Below are positions 9,257 through 18,066 of a stretch of DNA of 64,000 nt, in pieces. Numbering within the stretch: position 1 is the first letter of the stretch; each line of letters opens with the position of its first letter. The position numbers were made by a program, and so were the translations under genes. Origin of the DNA: Paraburkholderia polaris. GTDB taxonomy: Bacteria > Pseudomonadota > Gammaproteobacteria > Burkholderiales > Burkholderiaceae. A model generated the notes under the pieces. The model was given only the letters and a program-made list of their open reading frames with translations. It ran no database searches and had not been told where the DNA came from. The DNA is taken from positions 83,319 through 147,318 of the forward strand of contig NZ_JABBGJ010000023.1 of assembly GCF_012927345.1 (NCBI RefSeq), in the 5' to 3' direction.

Positions 9257-11473
9257 TCACGTTGCCTCGGGGTGTTCGCCTTCGTCAGTGGTAAGTTGTT
9301 CTTCCAGACGATCAAAAACGCGTTGCGTCGCGCGGCTCGGTGCGTCGAGCGCGAACAGCAGCAATGAACGGCCGGTGACCTGATACGAGTCGCCGGCGTT
9401 GAATTGAGGCAATTCGGCGCGCACCGGCATGTTCGTATCCAGCAGACAAGTCCACTGATCGCCGTCGGGAATTTCCGGCAGGGTGAAATTGACCACGTCG
9501 TGATGGGCATTCAGCACCAGCAGCAAAGTCGCATCAGAGGCCGGACGCCGAATGCCGCTCGCCTGAGCGCGTCCGTCGATCACAAGCCCGAAGCAGCGCA
9601 TCGAAGGATCGTCCCACTGTTCCTGCGAAAGATCGGTACCGTCTGGAGAAAGCCAGCGCGCGTCGGTCACTTCGAGCGCCTCATTGAATTCGCCGCTGAG
9701 AAAGCGTCCACGACGCAGTACCGGGAGGCGATGGCGCAGCGTCGTCAGATTCTTGACGAACTCGGTCAGCGCGCGGCCGTCGTTGTCGATGGCTTCCCAA
9801 TCGACCCAGCTGATCTCGTTGTCCTGGCAATACGCGTTGTTATTGCCCTTCTGCGTACGACCGAATTCGTCGCCCGCGAGGATCATCGGCGTGCCTTGCG
9901 ACAGCAGCAGGGTAGCCAACAGATTGCGCTTCTGGCGCTCGCGTTGCTGCCGGATTTCCGCGTCATCGGTTGGGCCTTCGGCGCCCATGTTCCATGACTT
10001 GTTGTCGGAATGACCGTCCTTGTTGTCTTCGCCGTTGGCTTCGTTGTGCTTGTCGTTGTAAGAGACCAGATCGTTGAGCGTGAAGCCGTCGTGCGCGGCG
10101 ACGAAGTTCACACTGGCCCACGGCCGGCGCCCGCGATGGTTGAACCTGTCGCCCGAACCGGTCAGGCGTTTGGCGAGATCAGGGACCTCGCCTTCGTCGC
10201 CCTTCCAGTAGCCGCGTACGGTATCGCGAAAGCGATCATTCCATTCTGCCCAGCCGGGCGGAAATCCGCCCACCTGATAGCCGCCCGGGCCGCAGTCCCA
10301 CGGTTCGGCAACCAGCCGCACGCTCGAGAGCACCGGATCCTGCCGGCAACTGTCGAGGAACCCGCCGCCTTCGTCGAAACCGTGCGGTTCGCGGCCGAGA
10401 ATCGTGGCGAGGTCGAAACGGAAACCATCGACCTTCATCTCCGTCACCCAGTAGCGCAAGCTGTCAGTGACCATTTGCAGCACGCGTGGATGGGACAGAT
10501 TGAGCGTATTGCCAGTGCCGGTATCGTTAATGTAATAGCGCGGTTCGTCCGGCATCAGGCGATAGTAGGACGCGTTGTCGATACCTTTAAAGGAAATCGT
10601 CGGACCGCGCTCGTTGCCTTCCGCAGTGTGGTTGTAGACCACGTCGAGAATGACCTCGAGGTTGGCATTATGAAAACGGTCCACCATTTCCTTGAATTCA
10701 CCCACCGAGTCGATCGACGATGCGAAGAAGCGCGGATCGGCCGCGAAGAAGCCGATCGTGTTGTAGCCCCAGTAGTTGGTGAGACCTTTGTCGAGCAGAT
10801 GGCTGTCGTTGACGAAGGTTTGAATCGGCATCAATTCGACCGACGTAACACCGAGACCCTTGATGTAATCCAGCACAACCTGCTGGCCGAGTCCTGCGAA
10901 GGTTCCGCGCAAATTTTCCGGTACGTCGGGATGACGTTTGGTAAAACCGCGCACATGGGTCTCATAGAAGATCACCCGCTCCCAGGGCAGCGCATTGCGT
11001 TCCGGATGACTCCACGAAAAGTTGGCGTCGACCACCTTGCACTTCGGCACGAAGGGGGCGCTGTCGCGTTCGTCGAACGACAGGTCGCCTTCTTCCGAAT
11101 CGAGCGTATAGCCGAAGATTTCGGGCACCCATTTGAGCTCGCCGATATGAGCTTTGGCGTAGGGATCGAGCAGGAGTTTGTTCGGATTGAAGCGATGTCC
11201 TTTTTCGGGTTCATAGGGACCGTGGACTCGATAGCCGTAGACCGCCCCGGGTTTGAGATTCGGCACGAACACGTGCCAGACTTCGTCGGTGTACTCCGGC
11301 AGTTCGATCCGCTCGATTTCCGTTTCGCCGGTTTCATCGAACAGGCAGAGTTCGACCCTGGTTGCATGCGCTGAGAACAGCGCGAAGTTGACACCGCTGC
11401 CGTTCCACGTCGCACCAAGCGGGAATGGTGTGCCTTCCGCGATGCGCGTCGAGTAGTTGGCCTGGGATGGCAT
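9257..11473 (-). CDS. glgX: Glycogen debranching enzyme GlgX
   Basis: A 738-residue protein of GlgX/isoamylase length with an AGGAA site before the ATG at 11473. An N-terminal CBM48-type domain (GATWNGSGVNFALFSAHATR) is followed by a GH13 (alpha/beta)8 catalytic domain with the canonical boxes DVVYNHTAEG, DGFRFDLA (nucleophile Asp), the acid Glu in VAEPWD, and FVAAHDGFTL. It hydrolyses alpha-1,6 branch linkages of glycogen limit dextrins in the cytosol. No other glg or tre genes are nearby, so it appears detached from the usual glycogen/trehalose cluster. Confidence 0.95.
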   Translation of the reverse strand: MPSQANYSTRIAEGTPFPLGATWNGSGVNFALFSAHATRVELCLFDETGETEIERIELPEYTDEVWHVFVPNLKPGAVYGYRVHGPYEPEKGHRFNPNKLLLDPYAKAHIGELKWVPEIFGYTLDSEEGDLSFDERDSAPFVPKCKVVDANFSWSHPERNALPWERVIFYETHVRGFTKRHPDVPENLRGTFAGLGQQVVLDYIKGLGVTSVELMPIQTFVNDSHLLDKGLTNYWGYNTIGFFAADPRFFASSIDSVGEFKEMVDRFHNANLEVILDVVYNHTAEGNERGPTISFKGIDNASYYRLMPDEPRYYINDTGTGNTLNLSHPRVLQMVTDSLRYWVTEMKVDGFRFDLATILGREPHGFDEGGGFLDSCRQDPVLSSVRLVAEPWDCGPGGYQVGGFPPGWAEWNDRFRDTVRGYWKGDEGEVPDLAKRLTGSGDRFNHRGRRPWASVNFVAAHDGFTLNDLVSYNDKHNEANGEDNKDGHSDNKSWNMGAEGPTDDAEIRQQRERQKRNLLATLLLSQGTPMILAGDEFGRTQKGNNNAYCQDNEISWVDWEAIDNDGRALTEFVKNLTTLRHRLPVLRRGRFLSGEFNEALEVTDARWLSPDGTDLSQEQWDDPSMRCFGLVIDGRAQASGIRRPASDATLLLVLNAHHDVVNFTLPEIPDGDQWTCLLDTNMPVRAELPQFNAGDSYQVTGRSLLLFALDAPSRATQRVFDRLEEQLTTDEGEHPEAT

Positions 11474-11581
11474 AGGGATTCCTGTGGAAGCTGAGGCGCA
11501 GGCGCGCGTGTTTTAGGGTGCAAGCGCGCTGGAGCAGCAAATTCCGGACCCGAACGTTGCGCGTGGGGCACGGCGGTGCCA

Positions 11582-11597
11582 AGGCACAACTCTTGCA
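11582..11597 (+). promoter_or_regulatory. Sigma-54 (-24/-12) promoter candidate
   Basis: AGGCAC-N5-TTGCA matches the sigma-54 consensus at all but the first base, with the invariant GG and GC spaced by 10 nt. It lies 75 nt upstream of the PRC-barrel lipoprotein start at 11672. A weaker match reading left toward glgX (GGGTCC-N5-TTGCT, 11536-11551) lies in the same spacer. Confidence 0.6.
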
Positions 11598-11671
11598 GCT
11601 GGCAAGGTGGAAGACTACTTATGGCCCCTCGCCATACGTGCCCAAAACAGACAGCAGGGAGAACAGTCACC

Positions 11672-12076
11672 ATGCGAACCATATCAACCAAGCCGCTCGT
11701 TGTTGCAGCGCTACTCCTCGGCACACTAGCGGCCTGCAACACGACCTACGCCCAAGGCGCCCCTCAGGCAATCACGGAGAAACGCACGGACGTCGTGCAA
11801 CTGGCAAGCGGCTATCGAGCGTCGAAGCTGAGCGGCGCAGACGTCTACAACAATAACAAGGACACGATCGGCACACTGGACGATTTGATCGTCTCGCCGA
11901 GCGCTGACCGTAGCACGTACGCGATTCTGTCGGTTGGCGGTTTCCTTGGCATGGGCAAACATCTTGTGGCTGTGCCATTCACCGACTTGCAGATTAACAA
12001 CCGCCGCATCGTCTTGCCCGACGCAACCAAAAAGTCGCTGGAAGCCCTGCCCGAATTCAAGTACGCGCCGGACTAA
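11672..12076 (+). CDS. PRC-barrel domain lipoprotein
   Basis: A 134-residue protein with the start chosen at the ATG behind AGCAGGGAGA. Residues 1-19 form a lipoprotein-like signal with lipobox LAAC, although a Sec-type cut after TYAQ is also possible. The mature protein contains a PRC-barrel-like segment (ASKLSGADVYNNNKDTIG followed by IDDLIV-like and LAVPFTDL-like strands). PRC-barrel proteins of this type in Burkholderiaceae are periplasmic and usually stress-related; no reaction is known. It is probably driven by the sigma-54-like promoter at 11582. Confidence 0.8.
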   Translation: MRTISTKPLVVAALLLGTLAACNTTYAQGAPQAITEKRTDVVQLASGYRASKLSGADVYNNNKDTIGTLDDLIVSPSADRSTYAILSVGGFLGMGKHLVAVPFTDLQINNRRIVLPDATKKSLEALPEFKYAPD

Positions 12077-12310
12077 AGCGCCTGCCGTTGCGGGGACGTG
12101 ATACTCGGACGGGTCGTGGTTAATCTACTAGCCCGAGCGACTCGCCCGAGCGCATTGTCGAACTGGCCGTGTTCGAAATGCGGCGTTGCCGGTCAGCGAA
12201 AACTATTCAATAACCCTAAATAATTGGCGCGCTGCCGGTAACTGAAATCGTCGCCCCGGAATAAGCGGTTTTCCTCAAACACTTCAATCTTTTCAACTGT
12301 TACGTTGTTT

Positions 12311-12769
12311 TTACGGCGGCCCGATAGCATGCAGCGCGGCGGCCGATTCGAGCAAGCGCAAGAGCCGCTCCGGCGTCAGGGGTTTGGCGCAATGCGCGTC
12401 GAACCCGGCCGCCTTGGCACGCGCCCGGTCTTCGCGCGAAGCAAAAGCGGTACAGGCCACCAGCAGCATGTCTGAAGTTAACGGGTCGGCCCGCAGGCGG
12501 CGAGCCAGCTCAAGGCCGTCGAGGCCGGGCATCTTGATGTCGAGCACAACGGCGAACGGCTGCCACTCGCAGGCCATCTCGCAGACGGCGAACGGGTCTT
12601 CCAGCGCGCGGCACTCGAAACCGTCAGCATTCAGGAGCATTTGCAAAGCTTCCGCCGCTTCCAGGTAATCGTCGACCACAAGCACGCGACGGTTTGATGC
12701 CATCGCGTACTGGATAGTCCGCCAGACTACGACGTCGTCGTTCTCGTCCATTCTGTCGTCGAACGTCAC
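12311..12769 (-). CDS. Single-domain response regulator (receiver only)
   Basis: About 152 residues from a GTG at 12769, chosen because AAGGAG lies 6 nt upstream; the ATGs at 12751 and 12703 are later alternatives. It is one CheY-like receiver domain: acidic pair in LVVDDY, phospho-acceptor Asp in VVLDIKMPG, conserved Thr in ACTAF and Lys in CAKPLTP. There is no output domain. No kinase is adjacent; the hybrid kinases in the window are orphan candidates for partners. Confidence 0.85.
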   Translation of the reverse strand: MTFDDRMDENDDVVVWRTIQYAMASNRRVLVVDDYLEAAEALQMLLNADGFECRALEDPFAVCEMACEWQPFAVVLDIKMPGLDGLELARRLRADPLTSDMLLVACTAFASREDRARAKAAGFDAHCAKPLTPERLLRLLESAAALHAIGPP

Positions 12770-13225
12770 CCTATTCTCCTTGGCTTCTTCTTGGTGCCGC
12801 GTGCGGGCACCGAGGAACATGCGCGCAAGATTCGCTCCCGCTTTGCAGCGAACGCTGAATGCTCGCTGCCCATTCGCTTCGGTTTTTGCCACGCCGCTCC
12901 GGATGCGCCGCCACACGCGTCACCTCATCACCATAACTCACTGCGTGGCCTGCCGCTTCCTGATTTATGCTCTCTTGACTCATTCCAATACCTCGTGCGC
13001 AAGCACGGGATGTTGCGTTGAAGTATGGATAAAACGCACTTCCGTCGTGCATGCCGCCCTTGCCGCGTGCATTGCGCATAGGTTCCTACTCACTTCGGCA
13101 TCATCGGCCCGCTATATACGAGCGAATATAGTCAGCGAGTTGGGGAAAACACGCAGCCTTCGGTTCAAGGAAAATGTGAAATTTTTCGAAAACGCGGCAT
13201 CGTGTGATGGAATTCTGTCTGCGGG
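12770..13225. other. Intergenic region, 456 bp
   Basis: No convincing gene. Open frames on both strands lack ribosome binding sites and overlap each other. The one structured element is an inverted repeat, CTATAT-N8-ATATAG, at 13112-13131. The region should hold the promoter of the response regulator at 12311-12769, but I cannot assign it firmly. Confidence 0.5.
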
Positions 13226-14902
13226 TTATCCCGCACGGTCGTCGATGAAGCCCTTCAACATAGCGAGCGTGTCGGCGTCATCGATATGTTTATCGGTGCG
13301 CCAGCGCAGCATGCGCGGAAACCGCACGGCGACACCGGACTTATGACGCGGACTCGCCTGAATCCCCTCGAAGCCAATTTCGAATACCAGCGTCGGCGTG
13401 ACGCTGCGCACGGGTCCGAACTTCTCGATCGTGGTCTTGCGCACGATTGCATCCACCTGGCGCATTTCTTCATCGGTAAGTCCGGAGTAGGCCTTAGCGA
13501 ACGGTACGAGCGTACGCACGCCGTTGGCCTCGTCCCAGACGGCGAAGGTGAAGTCGGTGTACAGACTCGCACGCCGCCCGTGGCCGCGTTGGGCATAGAC
13601 CAGCACGGCATCCACCGCATACGGATCGATCTTCCACTTCCACCATGTGCCGGCAGCTTTGGTGCGGCCCACCCCGTACATCGACTCACGCTCTTTCACC
13701 ATCAGACCTTCCACGCCGCGTGCCCGGCTCTCTTCACGCAGTCTCGCAAGCGTCTCCCAATCCGGCGCGGAGATCACCGGCGACACGCGTAAGAGATCGC
13801 GTGCAAGCGTCCCGTCGACCGATTCGGCCAGCGCGTCGAGTTGCGCACGCCGCTCTGCCAGTGGGGTCATGCGCAGATCCTTGCCGTGCGCTTCGAGCAG
13901 GTCGTAGGCGAGCAGCGTGGCGGGCGAATCAGCGAGAATTTTTTTGGTCAAGGTTTTGCGGGCGATCCGTGGTTGCAGCCGCGCGAATGGCAACGGTGCG
14001 GGGGCGCCCGGCTCCCACGCGAGAATTTCACCATCGATCACGAAGCCGTCGGGCAATGCTTCACCGAGCGCCGCAACCTCGGGGAACCGCTCCGTAATCA
14101 GATCCTCGCCGCGCGACCATAGCCACACACGTCCGCCGCGCTTCACCAATTGCGCGCGAATGCCGTCCCACTTCCATTCGATCTGCCAATTCGACGGCTC
14201 GCCGAGCGTTGCCGGATCGGCCTGCAAGGGATGCGCGAGAAAGAACGGATAAGGCAAGCCGAGATCGCTGTCATGCGTTTGCTGGGCGGATGGCGCGTCG
14301 TCACCGTTTGGCTCCGGCGCAATCAACCGCAGGTACCGTGCCGCATCCGGTTTCTGTTGCGAGTCGGTCCAGCCGACCATGCGCTGCGCGATCCGCTTAT
14401 GATCGACACCCGCCACTGACGCCAATGCCCGCACTACCAGTTGCCGCGCGACGCCAACCCGGAAACCGCCGCCAATCAGTTTGGTCAGCAGAAAGCGGCC
14501 GCCCCAGTCGAGTTCGTCCCAATAGCTGAGCAAACGCACGCGTAATTCTTCCGGCGCCACACCGCGCAGCGTCAGCACGCGTTGCTCGATCCACTGCGTG
14601 AGGCCGAGTTCGGTGCTGCGTTGCGCGGGCGGCAGGATATGTGCGATGGTCTCGGCCAGATCCCCGACCGCGTGATACGACTCCTCGAATAACCACTCAG
14701 GCAGGCCGGCGCGTTCACGGGCGATTTCGCTCAGGAGGCGCGTCGGCACCGATTGACGAGGCTTGCCACCGGCGAGAAAGTACGACGCCCACGCGGCGTC
14801 CTCAGGCGCAGCCGCGGCGAAATAGCTGGTGAGCGCCTCGAGTTTGTCATGCGTGGAGGTCGTCGCATCGAGCGCGGTATAGAGGGCGGCAAAGCGTTTC
14901 AT
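13226..14902 (-). CDS. ATP-dependent DNA ligase (repair-associated)
   Basis: A 558-residue protein. An N-terminal DNA-binding domain (about residues 1-200) precedes the adenylation domain with the nucleotidyl-lysine motif EWKWDGIRAQ (Lys244, Asp246, Gly247) and later nucleotidyltransferase motifs such as IDGEI, VEGLMVKE and WWKWK; an OB-fold domain follows. It seals nicked duplex DNA with ATP. Its start overlaps the stop of the upstream MBL exonuclease gene by 4 nt, the arrangement known for the ligase-associated DNA damage response set. The DEXH helicase and PdeM-type endonuclease that often complete that set are not in the window. Confidence 0.93.
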   Translation of the reverse strand: MKRFAALYTALDATTSTHDKLEALTSYFAAAAPEDAAWASYFLAGGKPRQSVPTRLLSEIARERAGLPEWLFEESYHAVGDLAETIAHILPPAQRSTELGLTQWIEQRVLTLRGVAPEELRVRLLSYWDELDWGGRFLLTKLIGGGFRVGVARQLVVRALASVAGVDHKRIAQRMVGWTDSQQKPDAARYLRLIAPEPNGDDAPSAQQTHDSDLGLPYPFFLAHPLQADPATLGEPSNWQIEWKWDGIRAQLVKRGGRVWLWSRGEDLITERFPEVAALGEALPDGFVIDGEILAWEPGAPAPLPFARLQPRIARKTLTKKILADSPATLLAYDLLEAHGKDLRMTPLAERRAQLDALAESVDGTLARDLLRVSPVISAPDWETLARLREESRARGVEGLMVKERESMYGVGRTKAAGTWWKWKIDPYAVDAVLVYAQRGHGRRASLYTDFTFAVWDEANGVRTLVPFAKAYSGLTDEEMRQVDAIVRKTTIEKFGPVRSVTPTLVFEIGFEGIQASPRHKSGVAVRFPRMLRWRTDKHIDDADTLAMLKGFIDDRAG

Positions 14903-15933
14903 GGGTCGCCCGCTGCGTTGTCGTCGCCGTATTGCGTTTCAAACGCGCCCGCCTCGAGGCCTTGCTCGCGCAGCCAGCGCACCATCGGCTCGACCGAACC
15001 GTGCGTAACGATGACGCGTTCAGCGCCTGTCGCCTGAATCGCGGTTTGCAGGCTGGGCCAATCCGCGTGATCCGACAGCACGAAGCCGCGATCCACGCCG
15101 CGCCTGCGCCGCGCGCCGCGCAGACGCATCCATCCCGAAGCAAACGCGTCGCTATAGTCGCCAAAACGTTTCAGCCAGGCGCTGCCTTGTGCAGACGGAG
15201 GTGCCACGATCAACGCGTGCCTGAAAACCGCTTTATCTTTCGCCGGTATTTCACTGACGGGGCGCACCGGCGGCAAGCGCACGCCGGCATCCCGATAGGC
15301 ACGATTGAGCGGCTCGACCGCGCCATGGCAGAAGATTGGCCCGATCCCGGCATCAACACTGGCCAGCACGCGTTGCGCCTTACCGAACGAATAGCAGAAC
15401 AGCACCGACGCGCGCCCTTCTGCCGCATTATGACGCCACCATGAATCGACACCGTCGAATACCGTTTGCGGCGCATCCCACCGATAGATCGGCAAACCGA
15501 AGGTCGATTCGGTAATGAAGGTGTCGCAGCGCACCGGCTCGAACGCTTCGCAGGTTGGGTCGGGGTCGAGCTTGTAATCGCCGGAGGCGACCCATACGCG
15601 GCCCTTATGCTCGATCCTGAGTTGCGCAGAACCCAGCACGTGCCCAGCGGGATGCAGCGAAACCGTCGTGCCGCCAATATCGAGCCGCTCGCCGTACGCG
15701 AGGGTTTGCAGCGTGATGCCGGCAAGTCGCGAGAGCAGCACGTTCGCGCCCGCCTTCGACGCGAGATAGTGCCGATGCCCGAAGCGGGCGTGGTCGGAAT
15801 GCGCGTGCGTGATCACGGCCCGCTCAACCGGTTGCCATGGGTCGATGTAGAAGTCGCCTGGCGGGCAATACAAACCCTCCGGGCGCGCGACCACGAGGTC
15901 AGCGAGTTCGGCTTGATTGGACGCGTTGGTCAT
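14899..15933 (-). CDS. Ligase-associated MBL-fold exonuclease
   Basis: About 344 residues with the start at the ATG at 15933; ATG 15951 and TTG 15972 are alternatives and none has a strong ribosome binding site. The metal-binding motif THAHSDH marks the metallo-beta-lactamase fold, and the later sequence (FITESTFGLP; LSDHADWPSL) fits the beta-CASP-type ligase-associated exonucleases. The length fits the family. It would trim DNA ends for the co-translated ATP-dependent ligase. It diverges from the BrkB-family gene at 16118. Confidence 0.88.
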   Translation of the reverse strand: MTNASNQAELADLVVARPEGLYCPPGDFYIDPWQPVERAVITHAHSDHARFGHRHYLASKAGANVLLSRLAGITLQTLAYGERLDIGGTTVSLHPAGHVLGSAQLRIEHKGRVWVASGDYKLDPDPTCEAFEPVRCDTFITESTFGLPIYRWDAPQTVFDGVDSWWRHNAAEGRASVLFCYSFGKAQRVLASVDAGIGPIFCHGAVEPLNRAYRDAGVRLPPVRPVSEIPAKDKAVFRHALIVAPPSAQGSAWLKRFGDYSDAFASGWMRLRGARRRRGVDRGFVLSDHADWPSLQTAIQATGAERVIVTHGSVEPMVRWLREQGLEAGAFETQYGDDNAAGDP

Positions 15934-16117
15934 TGTGATTTCATACGCCATCGTGCTGTCCAGGCAAAGCAAACTGCGTTCCCGCTACGACGGCCCATGC
16001 ATTCCACGTCCCTCGCGGGCGGCTGGCCGCATTCTTGCTCACCATATAAGGTAAGTAGGGTAAGCGCTGAAACGGATTGCTTTCCCGGCAGACCGGTGAC
16101 GCGCAACGTGAGGAGCC

Positions 16118-17020
16118 ATGTCAACCATCATCGATGAGCACGCGCTGTATGTCGTCAAACATCCCGGCACGTTTATCCTGCAGACGTTGAAAGCTTTCCG
16201 CGCGAACCAGGGTTTGCTGCTGGCGGGGGCGGTCGCGTATTACGCGTTATTGTCGATTGTGCCGCTGATGATTCTGATCGTGATCGTGTTGTCACGGCTC
16301 GTGCCGCAGCACGTTCTGCTGACGGCGCTGGCTCATCTGCTGCAGTGGCTGGTGCCGGGGCAAGCCACCGCGCTGGTACATGAGCTGGCCAATTTTCTGG
16401 CGCATCGCGCGGTGATCGGCTGGGTGCTATTGCTGACGATGATCTTTTTCAGCTCGCTCGCATTCACGGTGCTCGAGAACGCGATGTCATTGATTTTCGT
16501 GCATCGGGTGGTGGCGCGGCGACGGCACTTTTTGCTGTCAGCGCTGTTGCCCTATTGCTACATTCTCTTTCTCGGCATTGGGTTATTGATCGTGACGTTT
16601 GTATCGAGCGGGCTGGAAGCCGTCGGGGCCGAGGGTGTCAAACTATTCGGCCTGCATGTTTCATTGCAGGGATTGTCGCGCGTCGTGTTGTATCTGCTCG
16701 GTCTGGCGGGCGAGATTTTTGTCTTGACGTCGATCTATATGGTCATGCCGGTTGGGCGCCCGTCGCTCAGACACGCGCTATTCGGCGGGATTGTGGCCGC
16801 CGTATTGTGGGAGATCACGCGGCACGTGCTGGTCTGGTATTTTGCAACGCTGTCTCAGGTGAGCGTGGTCTACGGATCGCTAACGATGGCGATCGTGATC
16901 CTGTTCAGCCTGGAGTGGCTTGCCACCCTGCTCCTGTTCGGCGCTCAGGTGATTTCGCAATACGAACGATTCGGACTTGAACCGGCCAAGGCAGCGCCGC
17001 AGGAAATCAAAACGGCGTGA
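16118..17020 (+). CDS. YihY/BrkB family inner-membrane protein
   Basis: A 300-residue integral membrane protein with a GAGGAG site before the ATG. Six hydrophobic segments are visible, with the family hallmarks GAVAYYALLSIVPLM near residue 35 and GRPSLRHALFGGIVAAVLWE near residue 215. Members were first named virulence factor BrkB or RNase BN; the RNase assignment was later withdrawn and the real function is unknown. It is transcribed away from the ligase/exonuclease pair. Confidence 0.9.
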   Translation: MSTIIDEHALYVVKHPGTFILQTLKAFRANQGLLLAGAVAYYALLSIVPLMILIVIVLSRLVPQHVLLTALAHLLQWLVPGQATALVHELANFLAHRAVIGWVLLLTMIFFSSLAFTVLENAMSLIFVHRVVARRRHFLLSALLPYCYILFLGIGLLIVTFVSSGLEAVGAEGVKLFGLHVSLQGLSRVVLYLLGLAGEIFVLTSIYMVMPVGRPSLRHALFGGIVAAVLWEITRHVLVWYFATLSQVSVVYGSLTMAIVILFSLEWLATLLLFGAQVISQYERFGLEPAKAAPQEIKTA

Positions 17021-17255
17021 CGTAGTTGAACAACATGACCAAACTGATCACCGCCTTGAGGTGCTGGCAACGCTGTGCCGATCCTCGCTGGACCTGCACG
17101 GTGCTGGACAATCAGGGAATGATGCGCGCTCCCTGCGGTGCGGGCGGTCAGCCACGCGGCGCCTCGGCCTAGTGGCAAGACTGCGGTAACATTCCCATAG
17201 ACGCAGGGCACAGCGTATTCGCCGCTTCAACCCCTGCACGCCTCAGGACTCGACA

Positions 17256-18062
17256 ATGAGCATCAGCAAGCGCAATAACGTGAATATTTCCGGTGCCGGC
17301 AAACGGACCATGGTGTTGGCGCACGGCTTCGGCTGCGATCAGAGCATGTGGCGCTACCTCGCGCCGTCGTTCCATGCCGAATACAGAACCGTGCTGTTCG
17401 ACCTCGTGGGCAGCGGCTCCTCTGATCTGTCCGCCTATGACTTCGACAAGTACGGCTCGCTGGACGGCTATGCGGCCGACCTGATCGAGATCGTCAATGA
17501 TGTCGCCGCCGATGGGCCGGTGGTGTTCGTCGGCCATTCCGTAAGCGCAATGATCGGCTTGATCGCCGGTCTCGAAGCGCCGGACCTCTTTGCCGCGCAG
17601 ATCATGGTGGGGCCGTCGCCATGCTATGTGAATGACGGCGACTATGTCGGCGGCTTTTCGCGCGAGGATATCGAAGACCTGTTGCGCACGCTCGAAAGCA
17701 ATTACCTCGGCTGGTCGAGCACGATGGCGCCGGCCATCATGGGCGCGCCAGGGCAGCCTGAACTCGGCGTCGAACTGACCAACAGCTTCTGTCGCACCGA
17801 TCCTGAGATCGCGAGGCACTTCGCCCGTGTCACGTTTCTCTCCGATCACCGCGCGATACTGCCGCGCATCGTCACGCCTGCGCTGATCCTGCAATGTAGC
17901 GACGACATCATCGCGCCGCTCGCGGTTGGCGAATACATGCAAAGAATGATGCCCGCCAGCACGCTGCACATCATCGAGAACGTCGGCCATTGTCCGCATC
18001 TGAGTGCCCCCGGCGCGAGCGCCGCGGCCATGCGCGCCTTCCTCGAGCCGATGAGCCTGTAA
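17256..18062 (+). CDS. RsbQ/KAI2-type alpha/beta hydrolase
   Basis: A 268-residue single-domain alpha/beta hydrolase. The nucleophile elbow GHSVSAMIG puts Ser at 95; the triad is completed by Asp216 or Asp217 (CSDDIIAP) and His245 (NVGHCPHL), nearly the positions in Bacillus RsbQ (96, 219, 247). The HGFGCDQSMW oxyanion segment and length also fit the RsbQ/KAI2/D14 group. RsbQ is needed by the PAS-domain phosphatase RsbP; KAI2 and D14 are plant hormone receptors. The next gene, 4 nt downstream, encodes a PAS histidine kinase, suggesting this hydrolase makes or presents the signal for that kinase. Confidence 0.9.
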   Translation: MSISKRNNVNISGAGKRTMVLAHGFGCDQSMWRYLAPSFHAEYRTVLFDLVGSGSSDLSAYDFDKYGSLDGYAADLIEIVNDVAADGPVVFVGHSVSAMIGLIAGLEAPDLFAAQIMVGPSPCYVNDGDYVGGFSREDIEDLLRTLESNYLGWSSTMAPAIMGAPGQPELGVELTNSFCRTDPEIARHFARVTFLSDHRAILPRIVTPALILQCSDDIIAPLAVGEYMQRMMPASTLHIIENVGHCPHLSAPGASAAAMRAFLEPMSL

Positions 18063-18066
18063 GACA

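Noticed and set aside
12771..13079. 102-codon minus-strand frame upstream of the response regulator
   Set aside because: Runs over the regulator's ribosome binding site and has no recognisable protein features.
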